A DNA stretch of 64,000 nucleotides from Nostoc sp. PCC 7107 (GTDB taxonomy: Bacteria > Cyanobacteriota > Cyanobacteriia > Cyanobacteriales > Nostocaceae), in NCBI RefSeq assembly GCF_000316625.1, contig NC_019676.1, positions 5,908,501 to 5,972,500 of the forward strand, read 5' to 3'. Positions 17,362 to 26,181 of the stretch are shown piece by piece (within the stretch, counting starts at the first letter, position 1; each line of letters begins with the position of its first letter). The position numbers and the translations under genes were made by a program. The notes under the pieces are model-generated. The model saw only the letters and a program-made list of their open reading frames with translations. It was not told the origin of the DNA and did not search any database.

Positions 17362-18651
17362 TTAAGGCTTGCTGGCTACTCTTGGTTGGTCTAAATAACC
17401 ATAGACAATTCGAGAAACTTGACTGATAAAATCTCGCGCTTTTAAATCATTAAAAGGTCTTCTGACAAAAATTCCGGCTAAGTAGCGCTTACCAGATGGC
17501 ATTTGAATAATCCCGGCATCACCGAGTACAATGCCTAGAGTTCCGGTTTTGTGAGCAATTACCGCACCTTTACCCAGTCCAGCTGGTAATAACTTTGTGT
17601 TGTGAACACGGCGCATAATATCCAAAACTTTGCTACGGCTGGAATCAGTCAATAATTGATTTTTTGCCACCAGCGCAGACAGCCTGACTAAATCTTTAGC
17701 GCTAGTTGTATTAGTTCCCTTAAAGTCGCCGAGTAAATTCCGCACGACGGTGTTTTGCAGTCCCCAACCACGAAAACGCTGATTTAACTTAGCTTTACCA
17801 CCTAATCGATCAATCACCATATTGGTAGCTGTGTTGTCGCTGATGGTAATCATTTTAGTCACGGTTTCTATCAGACTAAAACGAGTTCCCGCACGCTTGT
17901 ATTGGAATTCTCCTGAACCTCCAGTTACTAAGTCACGCCGCATAACTAAGGTTTCATTTAATTTGACTCTACCTGCATCTACTTCTTGAAATAACGCTAC
18001 TAAAATGGGAAACTTAATTGTACTAGCAGCAGGAAAGATTTTCTCACCGTTTAAATCGAGATAGTTACCTGTCTCTAAATCTAAAAAGAACATTCCTGCG
18101 TCCAAGGAACGATAACGAGCCGCCAAGGCTTTGACTTGCGATCGCAGTTCTGGTATTTCTTTCCCTAAAGGTACAACTCCAGCGAACAAAGAAACATCAC
18201 TCACGGAAACCGGAATTTGCTCTTCACTAGTTGAAGAAACATTATTATCAACAGGATTTTGAATGCGTTCTACCGATGGAAATTTCACTATCCAGTGGGT
18301 AGAAGAATCACCTTGCAGCAGTAACTTGCTAGGGTCAACAGTGTATCCAGGTGCTAATTCAACTACTAGTCTTGTTGTAGTATTGTCAACCTTACCAACA
18401 CGAATTTCGCGCACTGTGGAGCCAAAGTTTTTCCGCACAGTATTTGTATTCAGTTGTGTACCCGGAAGATCGATAACTAACCGCGTGGGATTTTGAATTA
18501 AAAATGCTCTTGGTTTAACACCAGATGCCGTAGTAATATTCAGTTGATTTTGTGCGGTGTCAAAACTCCAAGATTCTAAGCGAGATGCTCGTACTGGAGA
18601 AGAAAGCAGGACAATACTGACAACGCTAAACAGAAATAAGCGTAATCTCAT
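17362..18651 (-). CDS. AMIN-domain serine hydrolase of the class A beta-lactamase fold
   Basis: A 429-residue exported protein. A signal peptide (about 1-22) is followed by an AMIN domain (about 28-130), which in other proteins binds peptidoglycan, then a beta-lactamase-like domain. The acyl-serine motif is AASTIKFPIL (STIK), the second motif is ISDNTATN (SDN) and the third is AHKTGTLG (KTG). The class A deacylation Glu with its ExxLN motif is not obvious; the matching region reads LLGDFKGTNTTSA. It could therefore be a periplasmic peptidoglycan-acting enzyme and not an antibiotic-hydrolysing lactamase. It is monocistronic, with its own terminator. Confidence 0.88.
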   Translation of the reverse strand: MRLRLFLFSVVSIVLLSSPVRASRLESWSFDTAQNQLNITTASGVKPRAFLIQNPTRLVIDLPGTQLNTNTVRKNFGSTVREIRVGKVDNTTTRLVVELAPGYTVDPSKLLLQGDSSTHWIVKFPSVERIQNPVDNNVSSTSEEQIPVSVSDVSLFAGVVPLGKEIPELRSQVKALAARYRSLDAGMFFLDLETGNYLDLNGEKIFPAASTIKFPILVALFQEVDAGRVKLNETLVMRRDLVTGGSGEFQYKRAGTRFSLIETVTKMITISDNTATNMVIDRLGGKAKLNQRFRGWGLQNTVVRNLLGDFKGTNTTSAKDLVRLSALVAKNQLLTDSSRSKVLDIMRRVHNTKLLPAGLGKGAVIAHKTGTLGIVLGDAGIIQMPSGKRYLAGIFVRRPFNDLKARDFISQVSRIVYGYLDQPRVASKP

Positions 18652-19036
18652 GCGTGTGATTATGTAGAGCGAAAGTTGAATTTACTTGCACCAATTTTCG
18701 AGGTAGTCTGGGTTGATCCGGACTAAACTCGAATCATAATTCGTGGCAAATCATTACGTCAAGACACGCAAACCGCAGAATAGTTCCTTTACGCCAAATT
18801 CAATTAAGAATAAGGGCAGAAAATATAACTGATAGAGATAGATTTTTGACGCTATGTTTTATAAACTTAGTATTAGGTTATCAGAAATAGCTTGCATTTC
18901 CGATAAAGGTAATCTTTGTCAAAAAGCCACAAATTATGGTCAAAAATCCAGCTTTTTTGGAATATGGGCTATTGCCCGAAAAATTTGAGATTTTGGATGT
19001 TGGGTTTTGCTATCGCTACATCCAAACTACTTGCTT
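18652..19036. other. Intergenic region with dispersed repeat string
   Basis: About 385 bases without a gene. Near 19000 it carries the string GTTGGGTTTTGCTATCGC, a relative of the dispersed GTTGGGT element, close to the 3' end of the flavin oxidoreductase gene. Confidence 0.5.
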
Positions 19037-20578
19037 TCATGAAAGCTTCGTCAAAAATCCGAGAAGGCGTTTGGTATTAGCAGTCAACAGAGTGCGACGG
19101 TAAGCATCGGCGGCTTTTTTAATGGCTTCAGCTTGGGTGGGGTAGGGATGAATGACGCTGCTTAATTTACTCAAACCGATTTTATTGACAATTGCGGTGG
19201 TAACTTCCGAAATCATCTCACCTGCGTGATTAGCAACAATGGTAGCACCGAGAATTTCGTCTGAGCCTTTTTTGTGGAGGATTTTGAGAAATCCTGCTTC
19301 TTCATGATCGGCGATCGCGCGATCTACACTACTAAAAGGAATTTTGATTGTTACTACATCAATACTTTGTTGTTTCGCTTCATGTTCATACATTCCTACA
19401 TGGGCAATTTCTGGGGATGTGTACGTTACCCACGGCATGATTAGACTGCTAAGTTTAGCACGCCCCAATCCAAAGGGCGAAAACAGGGTATTTTTAATGA
19501 CAATTCGCGCCGCTGCATCAGCAGCATGAGTAAATTTCCAGTTCATGCAGATATCCCCAGCCGCGTAAATTTTGGGATTTGTCGTTTGCAAATAATCATT
19601 TACCTGCACGCCGCGCCGCGTATCGTATTTTACCCCAACACTTTCTAAATTCAAACCTTCTACATTAGGCGATCGTCCCGCACCTACTAAAATTTCATCC
19701 ACTGTCACCGAATCTCTGTAACTGTTAGTCGAAAAGTAAAGTCTTTTTCCTTCGGTCACAGCCACAACTTCTTCTAATTGGCAATTTAACACGACGCGAA
19801 TTCCTTCTTGAATTAAGACATTCTGCACAATTTCGGCTGCGTCAGCATCTTCTTTATTTAACAGGTGAGAACCGCGATGTAATAGTGTAACTTCACAACC
19901 TAAACGTTGAAAGGTTTGCGCTAATTCACAACCAATTGGCCCCCCACCAATTACAGCTAATTTATCTGGGCGTTGAATTAAGGAAAAAACTGTTTCGTTA
20001 GTTAAATAACCAACATTTTCAATTCCCGGAATAGAAGGTTTTACCGCCCTTGCACCTGTAGCAATTACCGCTTTTTTAAACCGGAGAATTTTACCGCCCA
20101 CTTCCACAGTATTATTGCTGGCAAATTGACCATTACCTAAGAAAACATCAACACCCATATTTTTAAAGCGTTCCGCCGAATCATGATGGCTAATAGCCGC
20201 CCTTACCCGCCGCATCCGTTCCATAACTGCGGGAAAATCAATTTCAATTTGTTGTTTGGGAATATTAATTCCTAAATTTTTTGCGTCCCAAATCTCACCA
20301 ATCACTCGCGCAGAACGGATAATACATTTGGATGGTACACAACCTACATTTAAGCAATCTCCACCCATGAGATGCTTTTCGATTAATGCGACTTTTAAAC
20401 CTAAATCTAACCCTGCTGCACCTGCGGCTACTACTAATCCCGCTGTTCCTGCGCCAATAACTACTAAGTCATAACAATCAGCAGGTTGAGGATTTACCCA
20501 GTTTTCAGGATGTACATGAGACACTAATTTTTGGTTGTACTCATCTACTGGGTGAACAATGACTCTTGCTAATTCCAT
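19037..20578 (-). CDS. FAD-dependent pyridine nucleotide-disulfide oxidoreductase (mercuric reductase-like)
   Basis: A 513-residue flavoprotein of the dihydrolipoamide dehydrogenase/mercuric reductase family. FAD-binding GAGTAGLVVAAGAAGL is near residue 41, the redox pair is GGDCLNVGCVPSKC (about 72-85), NAD-binding VIGGGPIGCELAQ is near 205, and the C-terminal dimer region has HPYPTQAEAIKKAADAYRR, supplying the active-site His. There is no N-terminal HMA domain and no C-terminal vicinal Cys pair, so real mercury reduction is unlikely. It leads a minus-strand run with two TVP38/TMEM64 membrane proteins and a TIGR04283-type glycosyltransferase; this grouping suggests a shared, uncharacterised membrane or thiol-redox process. 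Confidence 0.9.
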   Translation of the reverse strand: MELARVIVHPVDEYNQKLVSHVHPENWVNPQPADCYDLVVIGAGTAGLVVAAGAAGLDLGLKVALIEKHLMGGDCLNVGCVPSKCIIRSARVIGEIWDAKNLGINIPKQQIEIDFPAVMERMRRVRAAISHHDSAERFKNMGVDVFLGNGQFASNNTVEVGGKILRFKKAVIATGARAVKPSIPGIENVGYLTNETVFSLIQRPDKLAVIGGGPIGCELAQTFQRLGCEVTLLHRGSHLLNKEDADAAEIVQNVLIQEGIRVVLNCQLEEVVAVTEGKRLYFSTNSYRDSVTVDEILVGAGRSPNVEGLNLESVGVKYDTRRGVQVNDYLQTTNPKIYAAGDICMNWKFTHAADAAARIVIKNTLFSPFGLGRAKLSSLIMPWVTYTSPEIAHVGMYEHEAKQQSIDVVTIKIPFSSVDRAIADHEEAGFLKILHKKGSDEILGATIVANHAGEMISEVTTAIVNKIGLSKLSSVIHPYPTQAEAIKKAADAYRRTLLTANTKRLLGFLTKLS

Positions 20579-20680
20579 AATGAAGTGTGAATTATGAAGT
20601 ATGAAGTGTGAAGTGGGAATTATGAAATGTAAATTATGAATTATAGAATATTAAGTACTAAATTTTAACTTTCAGCCTTC
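20579..20680. repeat. Degenerate short tandem repeat (GAAGTNTGAA type)
   Basis: The gap between the oxidoreductase and the TVP38 gene consists of repeated TATGAAGTGTGAA-like and AATTATGAA units, a pattern seen between many Nostoc genes. No separate promoter is obvious. Confidence 0.7.
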
Positions 20681-20685
20681 AGACT

Positions 20686-21468
20686 TCATACTTCATCGTT
20701 TATTTTTACTTCTTCTGCTAAAGCTTTACGGGCGATGCGGGTGACATAAATTGTCACTGCAACTGTGGCGATAAAGCCAATTATCCGAATAGCCCATTGT
20801 ATTGTGGGGTGACTTGGTTGACTGTCTGTGCCAATTAGGGCTAAATTTCCCGCCAAGGAACCAATATAAACATACATAATTGTGCCAGGAATCATGCCCA
20901 CGGAGCCAATAAAATAATCTTTGAGGGAAACTCCAGTGACACCAAAGGCGTAGTTTAATAAGTTGAAGGGAAATATGGGAGAAAGTCTAGTTAATAAAAC
21001 AATTTTTAATCCTTCTCGACCTACTGCGTTGTCTATGGCGGCGAAATTTTGATTATTGACAATTTTATTTGCAACCCAGCCTCTAGCTAAATAACGTCCA
21101 ACTAAAAATGCGGCTGTTGCGCCCAGAGTTGCACCTACAAATACATACAATGAACCCCAAACTACACCAAAAACTACACCCGCGCCCAAGGTGAGAATTG
21201 AACCAGGCAAAAAAGCCACGGTGGCAATAATATACAGCCCAATAAAAGCTAATGCACCAACTGTTCCTAAACTTTCAATCCATTGCAAAGCATTCCGTAA
21301 AATAACTTGGGGGTTGAATGAGGTTGTTGGTGCTGCTGTTTGAGCCAGGGCTGATTCTGGGTGAAATAAAATTGCGATCACTACAGTTATTATTGCTAAC
21401 ATTGGCAAAAAAAGTTGACTTGATTTTTGCCAATTGATCCTAAAAAATTTATTTTCCATATTTTTCAT
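20686..21468 (-). CDS. TVP38/TMEM64-family (DedA-like) membrane protein
   Basis: A 260-residue integral membrane protein with the VTT domain: an N-terminal helix (about 18-40), then FLPGSILTLGAGVVFG, GATAAFLVGRYLARGW and LLTRLSPIFPFNLLNYAFG, which match the conserved core of the family. Related proteins are proposed lipid scramblases or transporters. It is the second of two adjacent paralogues; the genes overlap by about 20 bases, so they are co-translated and probably arose by tandem duplication. The substrate is unknown. Confidence 0.9.
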   Translation of the reverse strand: MKNMENKFFRINWQKSSQLFLPMLAIITVVIAILFHPESALAQTAAPTTSFNPQVILRNALQWIESLGTVGALAFIGLYIIATVAFLPGSILTLGAGVVFGVVWGSLYVFVGATLGATAAFLVGRYLARGWVANKIVNNQNFAAIDNAVGREGLKIVLLTRLSPIFPFNLLNYAFGVTGVSLKDYFIGSVGMIPGTIMYVYIGSLAGNLALIGTDSQPSHPTIQWAIRIIGFIATVAVTIYVTRIARKALAEEVKINDEV

Positions 21469-22210
21469 TCTGCTCTTCCATTGTTTCTATTTCTGCCATG
21501 CTTTGATTTAAGGCTTTATAGGCAATTTTAGTAATATAAATAGTTACGGCAATAGTAGCAATTAAGCCAATGATTTGCATAATCAATTGATAAGTTTTTG
21601 CTTCTGGGGTGAGTGTTTGATTTGGCATATTAGTCATAGCTAAATTGCCTGCTAATGTCCCAATATAGACATACATGACTGTTCCAGGAATAATGCCGAA
21701 AGAACCTAATACATAATCTTTAAGAGAAACTTGTGTTACACCAAACACATAATTTAATAAGTTGAAGGGAAATAAAGGACATAACCGCGTTAATAAAACA
21801 ATTTTCCATCCTTCTTTAGCAACTGCTACATCAATGGCTTTTAATTTAGGATGTTGCTCAATTTGGCGTGATACCCAATCTCTGGATACATAACGTCCAA
21901 TCATAAATGCTAAAACTGCACCAATAATTGCGGCGATTAAGACATAAACTGAACCCCAAAACAAACCAAATAAACAACCTGCTTTTAAAGTTAAAACTGA
22001 ACCAGGAATAAATAATAATGTCGCTAAGTTATAAATGCCTATATATGCAACTGCACCCCAAATTCCCAAGCTGTTAACTTGCGTAACTAAAGTAGTAAAA
22101 ATATCTGAAAATTTAAAAAATCTAGCAGCAATTATCACTACCGCTACAAGTATCGTTAATAGTAAGAACTTAAGTTTGCCCTTAAATTTTGGCTGTGGTT
22201 GTGTCACCAT
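21449..22210 (-). CDS. TVP38/TMEM64-family (DedA-like) membrane protein
   Basis: A 253-residue paralogue of the next gene downstream, with the same VTT core (FIPGSVLTLKAGCLFG, GAVLAFMIGRYVSRDW, LLTRLCPLFPFNLLNYVFG). The two proteins align along their full membrane part, which points to tandem duplication. Known family members sit in the cytoplasmic membrane and have a re-entrant-loop transporter-like fold. The glycosyltransferase gene just upstream on the same strand probably belongs to the same transcript. Confidence 0.9.
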   Translation of the reverse strand: MVTQPQPKFKGKLKFLLLTILVAVVIIAARFFKFSDIFTTLVTQVNSLGIWGAVAYIGIYNLATLLFIPGSVLTLKAGCLFGLFWGSVYVLIAAIIGAVLAFMIGRYVSRDWVSRQIEQHPKLKAIDVAVAKEGWKIVLLTRLCPLFPFNLLNYVFGVTQVSLKDYVLGSFGIIPGTVMYVYIGTLAGNLAMTNMPNQTLTPEAKTYQLIMQIIGLIATIAVTIYITKIAYKALNQSMAEIETMEEQNEKYGK

Positions 22211-22302
22211 GATTTGTCCATCCTAAATCATTTGTGCAAACATCTCTCTGTGGTTGGTTACATAGTCTTTAATTAAGATAAGCTATTTAAATGAGAGATA
22301 GC

Positions 22303-23016
22303 TTAATTCTTCCTAAATCTTTCCCGGCGATACCAACTACGAATTGGTGCTGGAGAAACACCAAACAAATAAGCAATAATAATAATTTGATTGAGTAAAG
22401 TAGTTTGAATAACTCCTTTTTGCAACCATCGCCGCGCTGAAGTTATGACTGGCGTGTTGATAATGACAATGTTTCCCATAGACTTTAATCGCCGGATTAG
22501 TTCAAAGTCTTCCATGATGGGTAATTCTGGAAAACCACCAATTTCTTGAAATACTTGTTGAGTTAAAAAGATTGCTTGATCACCATAAGGCATTTGCATT
22601 AAATGCGATCGCCATTTTACTCCCAATTCCACTAACTTTAAACCTAAACCTGGGTGATCAATCTGCAAATTAAACGCACCAGCCACTGTTTTAGGCTGTT
22701 GTAACGCCGTGCGAATCATTGCATCAAAACCAACTGGTAAACGAGTATCAGCATGAAGAAACAATAATACATCGCCACTCGCCACTGTCGCACCCGCATT
22801 CATTTGCAGCGCACGACCGGGAGATGAGAAAATAACTTTAGCACCTAATGACTGAGCAATATTTACGGTGTCATCACTAGAACCACCATCGACCACAATC
22901 ACTTCTATATTTGCACTAGATTGAGTACTGGCGATCGCTCCTTTAATATTTCCGGCTTCGTTGAGAGTGGGAATAATAATTGAAACTTTAGCAGTAGTTA
23001 GGTTTACCAAACTCAT
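22303..23016 (-). CDS. TIGR04283-like family 2 glycosyltransferase
   Basis: A 237-residue GT-A glycosyltransferase with no membrane anchor at the N-terminus. VSIIIPTLNEAGNI begins the nucleotide-sugar fold, VVDGGSSDDT follows, and FLHADTRLP carries the DxD-like metal motif. The short size and the PIMEDFELIRRLKSMGNIV segment fit the TIGR04283 group that is sometimes linked to arsenosugar genes. In this window its partners are two TVP38 proteins and a flavin oxidoreductase, so a role in a glycolipid or redox-linked membrane pathway is possible but not shown. Confidence 0.88.
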   Translation of the reverse strand: MSLVNLTTAKVSIIIPTLNEAGNIKGAIASTQSSANIEVIVVDGGSSDDTVNIAQSLGAKVIFSSPGRALQMNAGATVASGDVLLFLHADTRLPVGFDAMIRTALQQPKTVAGAFNLQIDHPGLGLKLVELGVKWRSHLMQMPYGDQAIFLTQQVFQEIGGFPELPIMEDFELIRRLKSMGNIVIINTPVITSARRWLQKGVIQTTLLNQIIIIAYLFGVSPAPIRSWYRRERFRKN

Positions 23017-23203
23017 TAGTATGATTTACACGCATCATGTAAGCATACTACAGTGATTTTAGATGCAAGGCGATATTTTGACAGCGAAGAAATTATTAAC
23101 CGTGCTTTAGACTGAATATTATCAGGAGAAAAATATCCCTGACTTCTGTGAAAAGCTGGGGATATGAACTACTCGATTTTTAATAAAGGAGAATGAATAT
23201 TAA

Positions 23204-24022
23204 TTGGTTAAACAAAGACTTGATACATTATTAGTAGAGTTAAATTTATGTACTTCTCGCGCTTTAGCACAAAGACTAATTCAAGCAGGAGAAGTGACTG
23301 TTAATCAGCAGATAGTTGATAAACCGGGGACAGAAGTAGATATTGCGGCGCAAATCAAAGTTAAAGAGCGATCGCGTTTTGTCTCCCGTGGAGGCGATAA
23401 ACTCGCCAAAGCTTTAGAAGAATTCGCCATTTCTCCTGCTGAACGGATTTGTATAGACGGCGGAATTTCTACAGGGGGTTTTACCGATTGTTTACTTCAA
23501 GCAGGAGCCAGCTTAGTTTATGGTATTGATGTTGGTTACGGCCAAGTTGATTGGCGCTTGCGGAATGATGCGCGGGTGATATTGCGAGAACGCACCAATC
23601 TGCGACAACTACAACCCCAACAATTGTATGGTGAAGGCGATCGCCTTCCCGATTTAGCGGTGGTGGATGTATCGTTTATTTCCTTAACCAAGATTTTGCC
23701 TGCACTGTGGCAATTAACTCAAGCTCCCCGTGAAGCGGTATTGTTAGTTAAGCCACAATTTGAAGTCGGAAAATCCCGCGTTGGCAAAAAAGGTGTAGTG
23801 CGTGATTTTAACGACCAAGCTGATGCTATCTTTCAAGTATTACAAGCCGCTAATCAATTAGGCTGGAAATACAAAGGCTTAACTTGGTCGCCCATTACAG
23901 GCCCGGCTGGGAATGTAGAATATCTTTTATGGTTAGGGATGGAAAGTGAAACACCACCGCCAAATTTAGATGTAATTAAACAACTGACAAAATCAGCAAT
24001 GGCTAACTTACACGAGAATTAA
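23204..24022 (+). CDS. tlyA: TlyA-family rRNA 2'-O-methyltransferase
   Basis: A 272-residue protein with an N-terminal S4 RNA-binding domain (KQRLDTLLVELNLCTSRALAQR) and a Rossmann methyltransferase domain containing CIDGGISTGGFTDCLLQAGA and VVDVSFISLTKILP. The family methylates ribose at specific cytidines in 16S and/or 23S rRNA; it was first named hemolysin A. It begins with TTG: AAGGAGAA lies about ten bases upstream, and an ATG between them is in another frame and closes quickly. It is monocistronic. Confidence 0.93.
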   Translation: MVKQRLDTLLVELNLCTSRALAQRLIQAGEVTVNQQIVDKPGTEVDIAAQIKVKERSRFVSRGGDKLAKALEEFAISPAERICIDGGISTGGFTDCLLQAGASLVYGIDVGYGQVDWRLRNDARVILRERTNLRQLQPQQLYGEGDRLPDLAVVDVSFISLTKILPALWQLTQAPREAVLLVKPQFEVGKSRVGKKGVVRDFNDQADAIFQVLQAANQLGWKYKGLTWSPITGPAGNVEYLLWLGMESETPPPNLDVIKQLTKSAMANLHEN

Positions 24023-24064
24023 ACCAATTATCAGTATTTATTGATAACTGTTCACTGTTCACTG

Positions 24065-24343
24065 TTAAACATCGTAGATCAAACACTCTAAAGCTTCTGG
24101 GTGTCTTTCGCAGAAAGATTCTAGAGAAGTTTTGCGGTTTTTTGCTTGCTGTTGATGAGATTTTTCAGCTTGTAATTCTTCAACAATATCCCAAGCCACA
24201 GCACAGTTAGGAGAACCATCGCCGTTCACTTCACAAGTTGAACGAGCTTCTGCGATCGCTTCAAAAATTGCTTGTTCAATGGTTTTGTTACCATTTTGCT
24301 CAGATTGGTTTGCAGTGTCTAATCTGTCATAAGTTGCTGTCAT
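24065..24343 (-). CDS. cp12: CP12 Calvin-cycle regulator
   Basis: A 92-residue CP12 protein. Both redox Cys pairs are visible (STCEVNGDGSPNC and CERHPEALEC), with the conserved AWDIVEELQAEKSHQ core between them. CP12 is an intrinsically disordered protein that, when oxidised in the dark, links GAPDH and phosphoribulokinase into an inactive complex. The longer frame upstream would add 21 residues, but the ATG at 24343 is preceded by AAAGGTAG and fits the family length. Confidence 0.95.
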   Translation of the reverse strand: MTATYDRLDTANQSEQNGNKTIEQAIFEAIAEARSTCEVNGDGSPNCAVAWDIVEELQAEKSHQQQAKNRKTSLESFCERHPEALECLIYDV

Positions 24344-24669
24344 GATAAATCTACCTTTGTTTACTGAGATAGAGAGATGTGTGCTGCTGTGAAATTCACA
24401 AGCCAATACTTTCAGTTTAGATAAGCTAAAAAAATATTGCTGTGGTGAATACCCTCTTTTAATAAACTAAATTAATTGGGATTTCCCTCTTGTCATTTTT
24501 GATGCAAAAAGGTAAGACCAATTTTATGAGACGTTGTATACAATGTCTCTACAACAACTTCAATGGTGCATTGCAAATTAGCAATCTAGGGCAATTATCA
24601 GGAGAATTTGATACAAGTTGACGAATGCTAATGAACAGCAACAATTAGAGAAATAATTCTTAGAAAATA

Positions 24670-26112
24670 TCAATATTTCATGCCTAATTCTTGTTGTAAA
24701 CGATACAGAATTGTATTTTGGTCAACTTCTGCGAGAATTTCTTGAATGACAGTACTAGCGCCTAACTGTCCCCAAGTGCAGCCTTTTTCTAAATAAACTT
24801 GAGCCGCTTTACCCACAGCATAAGCACCATAACCCGCAATTCCCGCTTGAGCGATCGCACTACCAGCAAAACCAGTAATATTAGCTGGGTTATCACCACT
24901 AGCGATCGCCGCAGTACTTTTACCTAATCCTAAGACAAAACTACTGCCTAATTCGCCAATTAATAAACCGCCAGAACTGAACAAAATAGTTTTAAAAATC
25001 TTCCCCGCCTCATAGCTAGTCATCGGTAAACCATACAACCGCGCCAAAGCCCGAATCAAAGCTAAATCAGCAAAAGTTCCGCCGAGAATATCTAAAAAAG
25101 CAATGGGGTTGAGCGCTACAGCTAAAGCCTTATATTTAGTAAATTGCCAGATAATCTCTTCTGCTTCTTGTTCGCGTAAATCAAGAGTTTTTTGCGCGAT
25201 CGCGGCTTCTGCTTCCCGTGCTTGTAGCAGTGCATTTAAAGCCAAAAGCGATCGGCCTTCCCGATTGAGAATCTTCAACAGAGTTTCCTGAAGTTCTTCA
25301 ATTTGCGATGGTGGTGTTTCCCATTCATAACTTACACGCCCATCCGGCCATTCTACACGCACTTCCAGCGGTGCAGGTTCCGCCGCCACCATCACAATTT
25401 CATCGGGTAACAAAGGCTTACCTTGGGGATGTCCGGCACCCAGTTGTTGTAAATTTTGATAAATTGCGTCTCTATCTGTATCTGGGTAAAGATCGATTTT
25501 GTTAAATACCAAAATCAGTGGTTTTTGCGCCTGGCGTAAATCTAGCAATCCTTGATATTCAGTTCGTGTAATATCACCAGACACCACAAATAAAATCAAA
25601 TCTGCTTGACGTGCCACATCTCGCGCCATTTGCGCCCGTGATTCCCCAGCAATTTCATCTAATCCTGGAGTATCAATTAACTCTACGATAATTTTGCCCC
25701 CCGGTGGTTGCCATCTCACAGAACGCGGCCATTGAGTCACCCCATTTAACGGCCCAGTTTGCAAAATCTTCTCTCCCAGCAAAGCATTCAACACTGCCGA
25801 TTTTCCCCGACTCACCAAACCAAAGACAGCTATTTTAATTAAATTAGAGTCCAGTTTACTGAGTGTGGCATTCAAAACCTCTAATTCTGGCTTTACCAAA
25901 CCCGCCAATTCTGGGTTAAATGATAACTGTCCTGACTTGCGAAGATATCCATACCAAGATAACGCTTGTCGGAGACTAGCACGGGCGCGGTTTAAATGAG
26001 TTTCTTCCAGGTTACGGTTACGCACGGGGATTTCAGGTAAAACAAACAATAGGCTACAAGGGAACTTGCTGAGTATCAACCTAATTACATCAAAGCTTTG
26101 AACAATCAGCAA
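24670..26112 (-). CDS. Dynamin/Era-like GTPase with C-terminal membrane-associated domain
   Basis: A protein of up to 480 residues. The GTPase domain shows G1 VFGLVSRGKSAVLNALLG (about 93-110), G3 IDTPGLDE and G4 VFNKIDLY. The C-terminal third is Gly/Ala-rich and hydrophobic (ADLALIRALARLYGLPMT, SGGLLIGELGSSFVLGLG), resembling DUF697-type membrane-associated regions. Related proteins are common in cyanobacteria, with roles in membrane or chloroplast-like organisation suspected but unproven. The longest frame begins with TTG; a GTG at 26025 (VRNRNLEETH) is an equally good start and would remove 29 residues. Confidence 0.85.
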   Translation of the reverse strand: MLIVQSFDVIRLILSKFPCSLLFVLPEIPVRNRNLEETHLNRARASLRQALSWYGYLRKSGQLSFNPELAGLVKPELEVLNATLSKLDSNLIKIAVFGLVSRGKSAVLNALLGEKILQTGPLNGVTQWPRSVRWQPPGGKIIVELIDTPGLDEIAGESRAQMARDVARQADLILFVVSGDITRTEYQGLLDLRQAQKPLILVFNKIDLYPDTDRDAIYQNLQQLGAGHPQGKPLLPDEIVMVAAEPAPLEVRVEWPDGRVSYEWETPPSQIEELQETLLKILNREGRSLLALNALLQAREAEAAIAQKTLDLREQEAEEIIWQFTKYKALAVALNPIAFLDILGGTFADLALIRALARLYGLPMTSYEAGKIFKTILFSSGGLLIGELGSSFVLGLGKSTAAIASGDNPANITGFAGSAIAQAGIAGYGAYAVGKAAQVYLEKGCTWGQLGASTVIQEILAEVDQNTILYRLQQELGMKY

Positions 26113-26181
26113 TGACCTAATCTATATGACTCTAGCCATATCTCTATTCTGCTTTAATTTCCAGCCTGTCTGTGTTATTGG

